64,000 bases of DNA from Actinophytocola xinjiangensis. Lineage in GTDB: Bacteria; Actinomycetota; Actinomycetes; Mycobacteriales; Pseudonocardiaceae. Shown piece by piece: positions 38,445 through 47,200 of this stretch (position 1 is the stretch's first letter; each line of letters opens with the position of its first letter). The translations under genes were made by a program, and so were the position numbers. The DNA is taken from contig NZ_MSIF01000008.1 in the NCBI RefSeq assembly GCF_001921215.1, positions 278,702 to 342,701 on the forward strand, in the 5' to 3' direction. Under the pieces are notes generated by a model that made no database searches, was not told the DNA's origin, and saw nothing but the letters and a program-made list of their open reading frames with translations.

Positions 38445-39241
38445 CGGGCCGCCCCGGTCAGCGTGCCGCCGGCGACGACCAGCGGCGTGGTGTCCCGCCC
38501 GACGAGGTACTCGGCGCGCGGCGCGCCCCGGTGCCGGGGCTGGTTGGTGACCTCGTTGAACGTCAGGATCAGCAGCCGGCGGGCGTGCGGGGACATGTTC
38601 TGCGCCGAGCCGTGCACGATCTGCGGGGAGAAGAAGACCACCGTGCCGGCCGGGCCCTTGGGGCTGACCATCCCGTGGCGGCCCATCAGGCCGGCGAGCT
38701 GGTCGGGGCGCAGCGCGATGTCGTCGGGGTCGAGGTGCTGGGCCGAGCGCGCCGGGCCGCGCCGGGTGTCGGCGAGCGTGCCGGCCTGGTGCGAGCCGGG
38801 GACGTAGACCACCGGGCCGTTGAACTCGGTGACGTCGTCGAGGAACACCGCGACGTTCACCAGCCGGGGCGCCGGCAGGTCGTCCATGATCCGCCAGGCC
38901 GGGAAGTCCTGGTGCCAGGCCCAGCGTTCGCCGCCCAGCGCCGGCTTGGCGTTGATCTTGAGCTGGTACAGGTACAGCTCGTCGTCGAGCAGCTGGCGGG
39001 CCACCCCGAGGACCCGGGGCGAGCGAACCAGGTCGGCGAACTCGGGCTGGCGCAGGTGCGAGGCGTACACCGCGCGCACACCGGTCCCGTCCTCCTCCAG
39101 GATCCGCTGCGGGCCCTCGACGCGCGCGTCCCTGGCGAAGGCCGCCAGCAGCACCTCGATCTCGGCCGGCGCGAACAGCGAGTCGACGACCAGGTAGCCC
39201 TCCTGTCGGTAGCGGTCGAGCTGGGTGTCATCGAGCGGCAT
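38441..39241 (-). CDS. PhyH-family 2OG/Fe(II) oxygenase
   Basis: A 266-residue phytanoyl-CoA-hydroxylase-like dioxygenase. The metal ligands are His and Asp in AWHQDFPAWR and the distal His in QIVHGSAQN. The 2OG arginine follows as RRLLILTFN. A G-rich ribosome site precedes ATG 39241, which lies inside the 3' end of the thioesterase gene (14-base overlap). The subgroup that includes ectoine and proline hydroxylases acts on free amino acids; enzymes acting on carrier-bound residues also exist. A precursor or tailoring hydroxylation in the NRPS pathway is likely. Confidence 0.9.
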   Translation of the reverse strand: MPLDDTQLDRYRQEGYLVVDSLFAPAEIEVLLAAFARDARVEGPQRILEEDGTGVRAVYASHLRQPEFADLVRSPRVLGVARQLLDDELYLYQLKINAKPALGGERWAWHQDFPAWRIMDDLPAPRLVNVAVFLDDVTEFNGPVVYVPGSHQAGTLADTRRGPARSAQHLDPDDIALRPDQLAGLMGRHGMVSPKGPAGTVVFFSPQIVHGSAQNMSPHARRLLILTFNEVTNQPRHRGAPRAEYLVGRDTTPLVVAGGTLTGAAR

Positions 39242-39980
39242 GTGCCCCCCTTTCCGCGAGGTTCGCCATGGCCCGGCGAACGATGTCCAGGACCGGCGAC
39301 AGCTCGGTCCGCACGAAGAAGTGCCCGCCGGGCAACGGGTCCAGCGTGAACGTCGCCGAGGTCTCCCTGGCCCAGGCAGCCATCCGCGCGGGCGGCGCGT
39401 ACGGGTCCAGGCGCCCGGACAGCGCGTGCAGGTCGCAGGCCAGCGGCGCGGGATCGGGGTGGTCCCAGGTCGCCACGACCGTCAGGTCCGCGCGCAGGGT
39501 GGGCAGCAGCAGCGAGAGCAGCTCGGGGTCGGCGAGGACCTGCGGCGGGGTGCCGCCGAGGTCGGCGAGGTAGCGGGCCAGGCCGGCGTCGCTGCCGTTC
39601 CACGCCGGCACCGGCACGCGCAGGCTCGGCGCCGGGCTGCCGGCGACGAACAGCCGGCCGGGCCCGGCGTCGCCGAGCGCGTGGGCGAGGCAGAACGCGA
39701 CCCGCGCGCCCATGCTGTGCCCGAAGAACGCGAACGGCAGGTCCAGCAACGGCTCCAGGACCTCGGTCAGCTCCTCGACCAGCGGCGCCATCCGGTCGTG
39801 CGGCGGCTCGGTGAACCGGTTCTCCCGGCCCGGCAGCTGCACGGCCACCACTTCCACTCCGTCGGACAGCGGTTCGGCCCAACCCTGGTAGGCCGACGCG
39901 GCGCCGCCCGCGGAGTGGAAGCAGAACAGCCGGGACACCGGCCCGGCCGTGGTCCCCAGGCGCCGCAGCCACCGGCTCAC
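39228..39980 (-). CDS. Type II thioesterase (editing, Ser nucleophile)
   Basis: A 250-residue alpha/beta-hydrolase of the NRPS/PKS type II thioesterase family. The nucleophile is Ser 89 in FFGHSMGAR. The catalytic histidine is in PGGHFFV, with an Asp region before it (HALSGRLDPY). It normally removes wrong or stalled acyl groups from carrier domains. GTG 39980 overlaps the stop of the sister hydrolase gene by four bases, so the two are co-translated. It differs from its neighbour by having the normal serine. Confidence 0.93.
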   Translation of the reverse strand: MSRWLRRLGTTAGPVSRLFCFHSAGGAASAYQGWAEPLSDGVEVVAVQLPGRENRFTEPPHDRMAPLVEELTEVLEPLLDLPFAFFGHSMGARVAFCLAHALGDAGPGRLFVAGSPAPSLRVPVPAWNGSDAGLARYLADLGGTPPQVLADPELLSLLLPTLRADLTVVATWDHPDPAPLACDLHALSGRLDPYAPPARMAAWARETSATFTLDPLPGGHFFVRTELSPVLDIVRRAMANLAERGAHAAR

Positions 39981-40744
39981 GACATCTCCGCCACGATCAG
40001 CGACCGCAGCGCCTCCGGGCAGCGCAGGAACTCCCAGTGGTCGCCGTCGAACTCGTGGAAGGTGACCTCGGCGCACTCCTGCCAGCCGGGCACCACCAGC
40101 TCCGGCGGCACGACCGTGTCCTGGCGCCAGGAGACCACCACGGTCGGCACCGGGACCTTCGGCGTCCCGTCGTAGCGGTAGGCGCGCTGGACCCGCAGGT
40201 CGAACAGGAGGGTCTCGGCGGCCAGCTCGGCGAGGTCGGCCGGCAGCGGCTGACCGGTCCTGGCCAGCGAGACGTCCTGGATCTCGGCGACGAGGTCGGT
40301 CTCGATGCCGGCGTCGTCGAGGTCGAGGAAGTTCAGCCGCCCGTACAGGCCGGCGTGCGGCGCGCCCCACGAGGACGCGAACAGCTTCGCCGGCAGCGGC
40401 AGGCCCAGTTCGGCCAGGTGCAGGGTGGTGTCGAGCATGTAGGTGTAGGCCCCGCAGTGGCCGACGAACGCGTAGGGCCGGTCCAGCCGCTCGCGCAGCA
40501 CCGGCACCAGGTCCTCGGCGAACGCGCGGTGGCTTCGCAGCGGCTCCTCCATGATCCGGTCCTCGCGGCCGGGTGGTTGCAGCGGGCAGAACCAGCCGCC
40601 GCCGATCCTGGCCGGCCAGTCGCGGTAGCTGGACGCGGCGCCGACCCCGGCGTAGTGGAAGCCGAACAGCAGGAACTCCGCGTCGCCCGGCGATCCGTGG
40701 ACCAGCCACGGGGTGGCCCGGGTGGCCGACCTGGTCGTTGTCAT
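39977..40744 (-). CDS. Type II thioesterase-like protein with Cys nucleophile
   Basis: A 255-residue alpha/beta-hydrolase related to type II thioesterases. The nucleophile-elbow serine is replaced by Cys 97 in FVGHCGAYTY, while the other triad members remain visible as Asp 209 (SWRQDTVV) and His 236 (DGDHWEF). In syringomycin and coronatine pathways such Cys-type proteins (SyrC, CmaE) are aminoacyltransferases that move an amino acid between carrier domains without hydrolysing it. Cys-type TE domains also form strained lactones and lactams. Its neighbours, a P450 and an A-T didomain, and an NRPS with an orphan carrier, fit the shuttle role. That role is inference from motif and context. Confidence 0.88.
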   Translation of the reverse strand: MTTTRSATRATPWLVHGSPGDAEFLLFGFHYAGVGAASSYRDWPARIGGGWFCPLQPPGREDRIMEEPLRSHRAFAEDLVPVLRERLDRPYAFVGHCGAYTYMLDTTLHLAELGLPLPAKLFASSWGAPHAGLYGRLNFLDLDDAGIETDLVAEIQDVSLARTGQPLPADLAELAAETLLFDLRVQRAYRYDGTPKVPVPTVVVSWRQDTVVPPELVVPGWQECAEVTFHEFDGDHWEFLRCPEALRSLIVAEMS

Positions 40745-40766
40745 GGCTCGCTCTCTCGTGCCGGGG

Positions 40767-42062
40767 TCAGTGGTGCACCGGGCAGGCGGTCACGGCGGTC
40801 ACGGCGGTCCGTGACCGTGGCCCCGGAACGGGATCGGGCTGGACCAGGACCGGCAGTTCGGTGATGCCGTTGATGAAGTTGGACCGCAGGTGGCGCACCG
40901 GTCCCGCCGGCTGCCACCCGTCCACGATCGCCAGCAGCTCCTCCAGCAGCAGGCGCAGCACCAGCCGGGCGCCGGGGGCGCCGTTGCAGTAGTGGATGCC
41001 GTTGCCGAAGGCGATGTGCGGGTTGTACGCGCGGGCGGTGTCGAAGTCGTAGGGCCGGGTGAACACCCGCTCGTCGCGGTTGGCCGAGGCGACCCAGGCG
41101 CAGACCTGCTCGCCGCGCGCGATGCGGGTACCGGCGATCTCCACGTCGGTGTTGGCGCAGCGCACGAGGTGGTTGGTCGGCGTTGCCCAGCGCAGGCCCT
41201 CCTCGACCGCACGGTCCACATCGGACTTCCCGGTGCGCAGGGCGTGCCACTGCTCGGGGTGCTCGGTCAGGCCGAGCAGCAGCTGGGAGGCGACGTGCGG
41301 GGTGGTGGTGTTGGCCCCCATGGAGAAGCTGTAGCAGTTGAGCACGACCTCCTCGTAGGACAGCTTCTCGCCGTCGATCTCCAGGTCGAGCAGTGTGGAG
41401 GCGACGTCCTCGCGGCGCCGCACCTTCCGGTCGGCGACCACGTCGGCGAACATGGCGAACAGTTCGAAGTGGACGTTGCGCAGGGTCTCCTCGCGGCTGC
41501 CCTGGAGATAGACCGGGTCCTCCGGTGCGACGCCGGCCATGGTCCAGCGGGCGACGTCACCCCAGTAGGACTCCGGGATGCCGATGATGTCGCCGACGAC
41601 CAGCATCGGCAGCCGCAGCATCAGCGGCACCAGGTCCAGTTCGCCGCCCTCGCGCAGCGGCTCGACCAGCTCCCGTACCCGCCGGCGCAGCGTGGCGGTG
41701 ATCCGGTGCACCGCCGAGGTGGAAAGCAGTTTCATCGTCGGCACGCGGATTCCCTTGTGCCGTGGGAGGTCCATCAGGTTGATGGTGCGCCCGCCGGCGC
41801 TGTCGCCGCCGAGCACGGCCAGGATCGTGCCGTTCTCCGAACTGAACGTGCGGTGGTCCTTGATCACCCGCAGCACGTCGGCGTAGCGGGTCACCGACCA
41901 GAACCTCGTGCCGTCCTGGGACTCCTGGGCCCAGACCGGGGCCTCGGCGCGCAGCGTGTGCCAGGCGGCGTGCTGCGAGGACGTGCGGTAGCGCTCCTCG
42001 TCGAACAGGTCGATGGTCTCCAGCGGGACGCGGTCGTGCCGGTCCACGGTGTCGTTGCGCAT
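40767..42062 (-). CDS. Cytochrome P450, probably carrier-bound amino acid hydroxylase
   Basis: A 431-residue soluble P450. The heme-ligand cysteine is Cys 359 in AFGNGIHYCNGAPG. The ExxR motif is E288-G-L-R291. The I-helix reads MGANTTT in place of the usual AGxDT, as seen in some P450s that beta-hydroxylate amino acids tethered to NRPS carriers. Gene order (A-T didomain, P450, thioesterase, MbtH) matches the NovH/NovI- and NikP1/NikQ-type arrangement for making beta-hydroxy amino acids. It therefore probably acts on the residue loaded by the A-T protein at 42073. No ferredoxin gene is adjacent. Confidence 0.9.
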   Translation of the reverse strand: MRNDTVDRHDRVPLETIDLFDEERYRTSSQHAAWHTLRAEAPVWAQESQDGTRFWSVTRYADVLRVIKDHRTFSSENGTILAVLGGDSAGGRTINLMDLPRHKGIRVPTMKLLSTSAVHRITATLRRRVRELVEPLREGGELDLVPLMLRLPMLVVGDIIGIPESYWGDVARWTMAGVAPEDPVYLQGSREETLRNVHFELFAMFADVVADRKVRRREDVASTLLDLEIDGEKLSYEEVVLNCYSFSMGANTTTPHVASQLLLGLTEHPEQWHALRTGKSDVDRAVEEGLRWATPTNHLVRCANTDVEIAGTRIARGEQVCAWVASANRDERVFTRPYDFDTARAYNPHIAFGNGIHYCNGAPGARLVLRLLLEELLAIVDGWQPAGPVRHLRSNFINGITELPVLVQPDPVPGPRSRTAVTAVTACPVHH

Positions 42063-42072
42063 CGGGTCCCCC

Positions 42073-43827
42073 TCAGGTCTCGACCAGCCCGACCAGCTGC
42101 GCGGCGGTCGGGTTGCGGAAGAACTGGCGGGCGCCGACGTCGATGCCGTGGTCCCGCAGCTGTTGCAGGACCTGGACGCTGCGCAGCGAGTCGCCGCCGA
42201 GCTGGAAGAAGTTGTCGTGCACGCCGACCTGGTCGAGCGCCAGCACGTCCATGAACGCCGCGCACACCGCGCGTTCGGTGTCGGTGCTCGGCCGCACGTA
42301 CGGCGGCAGGTCCAGGTGCGCGAGCTCGGCGCGCACCGTCCACGGGGTCGGCAGGGCGGCCCGGTCGACCTTGCCGTTGGGGTCCAGCGGCAGCGCGTCG
42401 AGCAGCACGTAGTTGGCCGGGTGCAGGTACTCGGGCAGCCGCCGCGCCAGCCACGACCGCAGCCGGGCGGCGGTCAGCGACCCCCCGGCGGCGGGGGCGG
42501 CGTAGGCCACCACCCGCTTGCCGTGGCCGTCCTGCGCGGCCACCACGGCGGCGGCGCCGACGGCCTCGTGCGCGGCCAGCGCCGCCTCGATCTCGCCGAG
42601 CTCCACGCGGAAGCCGCGCACCTTGACCTGCCGGTCGGCCCGGCCGAGGAACTCGACGGTGCCCTCGGGCAGGAGGCGGCCGAGGTCGCCGGTGCGGTAG
42701 AGCCGCGCGCCGGGCTCCGGTGAGAACGGGTCGGGCACGAACCGCTCGGCGGTCAGGCCGGGGCGGCGGTGGTAGCCGCGGGCGACCCCGGCGCCGCCCA
42801 GGCAGATCTCCCCCGGCTCGCCGTCGGGCACCGGGGCGAGGTCGGGGCCCAGGACGTGCATCGTCCTGCCGCCCAACGCGGTGCCCAGCGGGACCCGCTC
42901 GCCCACGGTCCCCCGGCCGATGGCGTGCAGGGACGCGAAGACCGTGGTCTCGGTGGGGCCGTAGGCGGCGTGCACCCGGTCGCCGATCGCCGCCGAGGCG
43001 GCCAGCACGTGCCGGGGGGAGAGCACGTCGCCGCCGGTGTACAGCACGCCGACGCTGCCCAGCGCGTCCACGTCGTGGTCCACGAGCAGGTGGAACAGGC
43101 CGGTGGTGAGGAACAGCCGGTCGGGTCGCACGGACCGCAGCGCGGCGCCGAGCTCGCCGATGGACAGCTGGCCCTCGCCCAGCAGCGCCACCCGGGCGCC
43201 GTTGCCCAGCGCGCACCAGATCTCGAACACCGAGGCGTCGAAAGCCGTCGGCGCGAGGTGGGCCACGACGTCCCCCGCGCCGGTCGCCAGCCGCCCGTCG
43301 CCGGTGACCAGGTTGAGCACGGCGCCGTGGGTGACGGCGACGCCCTTGGGGACACCGGTCGAGCCGGAGGTGTAGATCAGGTAGGCCAGGTTGTCCGGGC
43401 CGACCGGCACGTCGACCTCCGGCGCGAACGCCGGCCAGGTGCGCCCGGCCAGCCCGAGGGTGCGGTGGCCGTCACCCTCGGCGGCGATCACCAGGTCGGC
43501 GCCGGCGTCGGCCAGCATCAGCTCGCGCCGCGCCGCGGGATAGGCGGGGTCGACCGGCACGTACGCGCCGCCGGCCTTGAGCACGGCCAGCACGGCGACG
43601 ACGAAGTCCGCCGAGCGGCTCAGTGCCACCGCGACCCGCGACTCGGGGCCGACGCCGTGGCCGGCCAGTTCGGCGGCCAGCGCGTTGGCCCGCGCCATCA
43701 GTGCGCGGTAGGTGAGCGTGCCGCCCGGCCAGGACACGGCGACCGCCTCCGGATTCCTGGCGGCGACCTCGCCGACCAGCCGGTGAATGGCCGGCGAGGT
43801 CACGTCCGGCCTGGTTCCAGTAATCAT
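42073..43827 (-). CDS. NRPS adenylation-carrier didomain (A-T)
   Basis: A 584-residue free-standing A-T protein. The A domain (about residues 25-480) has YLIYTSGSTGVPKG, AYGPTETT, RTGDL and the C-terminal lysine in DPNGKVDR. The T domain (about 515-580) carries the phosphopantetheine serine in FFQLGGDSL. Specificity residues read by eye are D-A-F-T-Y-G-A-V-F, which I cannot match to a known substrate with confidence. ATG 43827 overlaps the VOC stop by four bases. It has no C domain, so its loaded residue must be handed on in trans. The P450 and Cys-hydrolase genes next to it are the obvious partners. Confidence 0.93.
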   Translation of the reverse strand: MITGTRPDVTSPAIHRLVGEVAARNPEAVAVSWPGGTLTYRALMARANALAAELAGHGVGPESRVAVALSRSADFVVAVLAVLKAGGAYVPVDPAYPAARRELMLADAGADLVIAAEGDGHRTLGLAGRTWPAFAPEVDVPVGPDNLAYLIYTSGSTGVPKGVAVTHGAVLNLVTGDGRLATGAGDVVAHLAPTAFDASVFEIWCALGNGARVALLGEGQLSIGELGAALRSVRPDRLFLTTGLFHLLVDHDVDALGSVGVLYTGGDVLSPRHVLAASAAIGDRVHAAYGPTETTVFASLHAIGRGTVGERVPLGTALGGRTMHVLGPDLAPVPDGEPGEICLGGAGVARGYHRRPGLTAERFVPDPFSPEPGARLYRTGDLGRLLPEGTVEFLGRADRQVKVRGFRVELGEIEAALAAHEAVGAAAVVAAQDGHGKRVVAYAAPAAGGSLTAARLRSWLARRLPEYLHPANYVLLDALPLDPNGKVDRAALPTPWTVRAELAHLDLPPYVRPSTDTERAVCAAFMDVLALDQVGVHDNFFQLGGDSLRSVQVLQQLRDHGIDVGARQFFRNPTAAQLVGLVET

Positions 43828-44264
43828 TCGCTTCCCCGGTTCTGCCTGATCTCCAACGTGACTCCGGCGTGTTCACTGGTGTCGAAGTAGGTGAATCCGC
43901 TGCCGTCGGTGCGCCGCCCGCGCATGAGGACGGGTAATGCGGAGGATTTCTCGGCGGCGGTGACGTCCGGCACCGAGAAACCGACGTGGAACACACCCTC
44001 GCCGTGGGTTTCCAGAAACGTGCGCTGTGGTGATTCGCCCCGGCCGGGTGCGACGAGCTGGAACTGTGCGTTGGCCAGGTCGGCGTACTTGTAGGTGAGG
44101 TCGAGGAACGCGTCGCGGTCGGGTACGTGCAGGTCGACGTACTGGGTGAGCGGTGGGTAGTCGTGCCACGGGCCGATGCCGACGCTCTCGTAGAAACGCA
44201 CGGCGCGGTCGATGTCGGCCACCACGACACACACGTGGTGCAGGGTGGAGAACATGTCGGTCAC
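43824..44264 (-). CDS. VOC-superfamily protein (methylmalonyl-CoA-epimerase-like)
   Basis: A 146-residue two-module VOC-fold protein. Candidate metal ligands are the His of TLHHVCVVV, the Gln of QFQLVAP, the His of VFHVGFSV and the Glu of TLEIRQ, the same H-Q-H-E order as methylmalonyl-CoA epimerase. GTG 44264 overlaps the NRPS stop by four bases; ATG 44255 is the alternative. It is co-translated between the big NRPS and the A-T protein. Resistance proteins, dioxygenases and epimerases share this fold, so the role is open, but an epimerase acting on a thioester is worth testing because no epimerisation domain is seen in the operon. Confidence 0.82.
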   Translation of the reverse strand: MTDMFSTLHHVCVVVADIDRAVRFYESVGIGPWHDYPPLTQYVDLHVPDRDAFLDLTYKYADLANAQFQLVAPGRGESPQRTFLETHGEGVFHVGFSVPDVTAAEKSSALPVLMRGRRTDGSGFTYFDTSEHAGVTLEIRQNRGSE

Positions 44265-47200
44265 CCCATTTCCCTGGCCAGCGCCGCGGCGATCCGGGAA
44301 GCCGGTCGCGGCAGCATCATCTCGCGGTGATCGGCGGCGACCTTCACGATGTCCAGCCGGCCGGCCACATGCGGCCGCCAGCGGTCCGGCCGGAATTCGC
44401 CGGCCGTTTCGGTGTCCTCCGCCAGGAAGAACAGACAATCTCCACCGTACCGTCCCGGAATGAATTCGGCCATCATTTTCCCGTTGTTCACGATCACCGC
44501 CGTCTGGTGGTCCACGATCTGGGCGAAGTCGGTTTCCCGGTCGGAGTGGTCGAGGTACTCGGCGAGCAGTTCCCGCGCGGTGTCCTCGTCGAACGGCTCG
44601 TGGCGGTCGCCGGCCAGCCGGGGGTAGGTGTCGGCCAGGGCGAGCAGCGCCACCCGCTCGCCGGCGGCCTGGAGCAGGGTGGCGATCTCGTGCGCGACGT
44701 ACCCGCCGAACGACCAGCCGAACAGGTGGTAGGGCCCGGTGGGTGCCACGGCCCGGATCGCGGCGAGGTAGTCGCGCGCCATCTCCCGGAGGCTGGCCGG
44801 CAGCTCGCCGGGGCCGCGCGCGGTGAGGCCGTAGACCGGCTGGTCGGGGCCGAGGTACTCGGCGAGGGTGGCGTAACTGGTGCTCAGGCCGGCCACCGGG
44901 TGCACGCAGAACAGCGGCGGCCGGCTGCCTTCGGTGTGCAGCGGCAGGATCGTGGCCGGCAGGTCGTCGGCGCGCAGACCGGTGGCCAGGCCGCGCACGG
45001 TCGGGGTGGCGAAGAAGTCCCGGACCCCCAGGTGCAGGCCGTGCTCGGCGCGCAGCCGGCTGATCACCGTGGTGACCAGCAGCGAGTGGCCGCCGATGGC
45101 GAAGAAGTCGTCGTCGATGCCGACCCGCTCGATCCCGACCGCCTCGGCGAACAGCCGGCACAGCAACCGTTGCGCCGCTGTGCGCGCGGCCACCGGTTCA
45201 CTGGTGCGTACCGCCGGGTCGGGCAGCGCCGTGCGCAGGAGCTTTCCGTTGGGGTTCAACGGAAGTTCCGGGATCACGAGGTAGGCCGATGGCACCATGA
45301 ACTCGGGCAGGGTGGCCGCGCAGTGCGCCCGCAACTCCGCCGAGAGGTCGGCCAGGGCGGTGGCGAGCACCACGTAGGCGACCAGCCGGTCCTCGCGGGC
45401 GAGGACGGCGGCGGTGGTGACCGCCGGGTGGCGGGTCAGGACGGTCTCGACCTCACCGGGTTCGACCCGGAACCCGCGCAGCTTCACCTGGTGGTCGATC
45501 CGGCCGAGGTACTCGACCTGGCCGTCGCGGTTCCACCGCGCGAGGTCGCCGGTGCGGTACATCCGGCTGCCGGGCGGCCCGAACGGGTTGGGCCCGAACC
45601 GTTGCGCGGTCAGGCCCGGGCGGCGCAGGTAGCCCCGGGCCAGGCCGTGCCCGGCGATGTACAGCTCGCCGGCGACCCCGGCCGGGACCGGGTTGAGCGC
45701 CGCGTCGAGCACGTAGGCGCGGGAGTTGGCGGCCGGCGCGCCGAGCGGGATCGGGCTGCCGGGGACCAGCCGGTGCAGGGTGTTGGCGATCGTGCACTCG
45801 GTCGGCCCGTACACGTTGAGCAGCACCCGCCCCGGCGCCCACCGGTCCACGACGTCGACCGGGACCTGTTCGCCGCCGAGCCCGACGGCGACCAGGCTGG
45901 GGAACTGGTCGGCGCGCAGGACCGACGCGACGCTCGGGGTCATCCCGGTGTGCGTCGCCCGGTGCTGGGCGACCACGTCCACCAGCGGGTCGCCGGGCAG
46001 CAGCCGGTGCGCGGGGGCGCCGATCAGGCACGCGCCGGACAGCAGCGCGCCGAAGAACTCCAGGTAGGAGGCGTCGAAGCTCGGCGAGTACCACTGCAGG
46101 ACCCGGCTGTGCGCGGTGATGCCCATCCGGTCGCGGTAGGCGCCGACGATGCTGGGCAGGCCGTGGTGGGTGACCTGGGCGGCCTTGGGCCGGCCGGTGG
46201 AGCCGGAGGTGTAGAGGACGTAGGCGGGGTGGGCCGCCAGCAGCGGCGCGGTGCGCTGCGCGTCGGTGGGGTCGGTGTCGGCGCCGGTGGCGGCGAGCAC
46301 GACGGCCGGGTCGTCGAGGACCGCGCCGGGCCGGGCGTCGTCGAGCATGTACCGCAGGCGCTCGGCCGGGTAGCCGGGGTCGACGGGCAGGAACGCCGCG
46401 CCGGCCTTGAGCACGCCGAGGACGGCGACGGTCAGCGCGACCGAGCGCGGCAGCACCAGCGCGACGACGTCCTCGGGGCCGACACCACCGGCGATGAGCT
46501 GGTGGGCGAGGCGGTTGGCGGCGGCGTTGAGCTGGGCGTAGGTCAGCTCGTCGTCCTCGAAGACCAGCGCGGTGGCGTCGGGGGTGCTGGCGACCTGGCG
46601 TTCGAACAGCACCGGCAGGGTGGTGGCCGGCACGGCGGTGGCGGTGTCGTTCCACTCGACGAGCAGCTGGTGGCGTTCGGCGGCGGTGAGCAGGTCGACC
46701 GTACTGAGTGGACGGTCGGGGTCGGCGACCACCGCGCGCAGCACCGTCTCCAGGCGGGCGACCAGTGACTCGGCGGTGGACCGGTCGAACAGGTCGGTGC
46801 GGTAGTTGAGCACGCCGGTCAGGCCGTCGGGTGTCTCGCTGAGCACGAACTCCAGGTCGAACTTGGCGACGGCGCCGCCAACGGGGTGGTCGGTGACCTC
46901 GGCGCCGGTCAGGTCGAGGGTCTCCCCCTCGGTGTTCTGCAACGCCAGCAGCACCTGGAACAGCGGGTGGCGGCCCAGCGACCGCGCCGGGCGCAGTTCC
47001 TCGACCAGCCGCTCGAACGGCACGTCCTGGTTCTCGTAGGCCGCCAGGTCCCACTCCCGCACCCGCGCCACCAGCTCGGCGAAACCCGGATCCCCCGACA
47101 CGTCGGTCCGCAGCACCAGCGTGTTCACGAAGAACCCGACCAGGTCGTCGAGCTGGTCGTCGAGCCGGCCGGCCAGCGGGGAGCCGAGGACCACGTCGGT

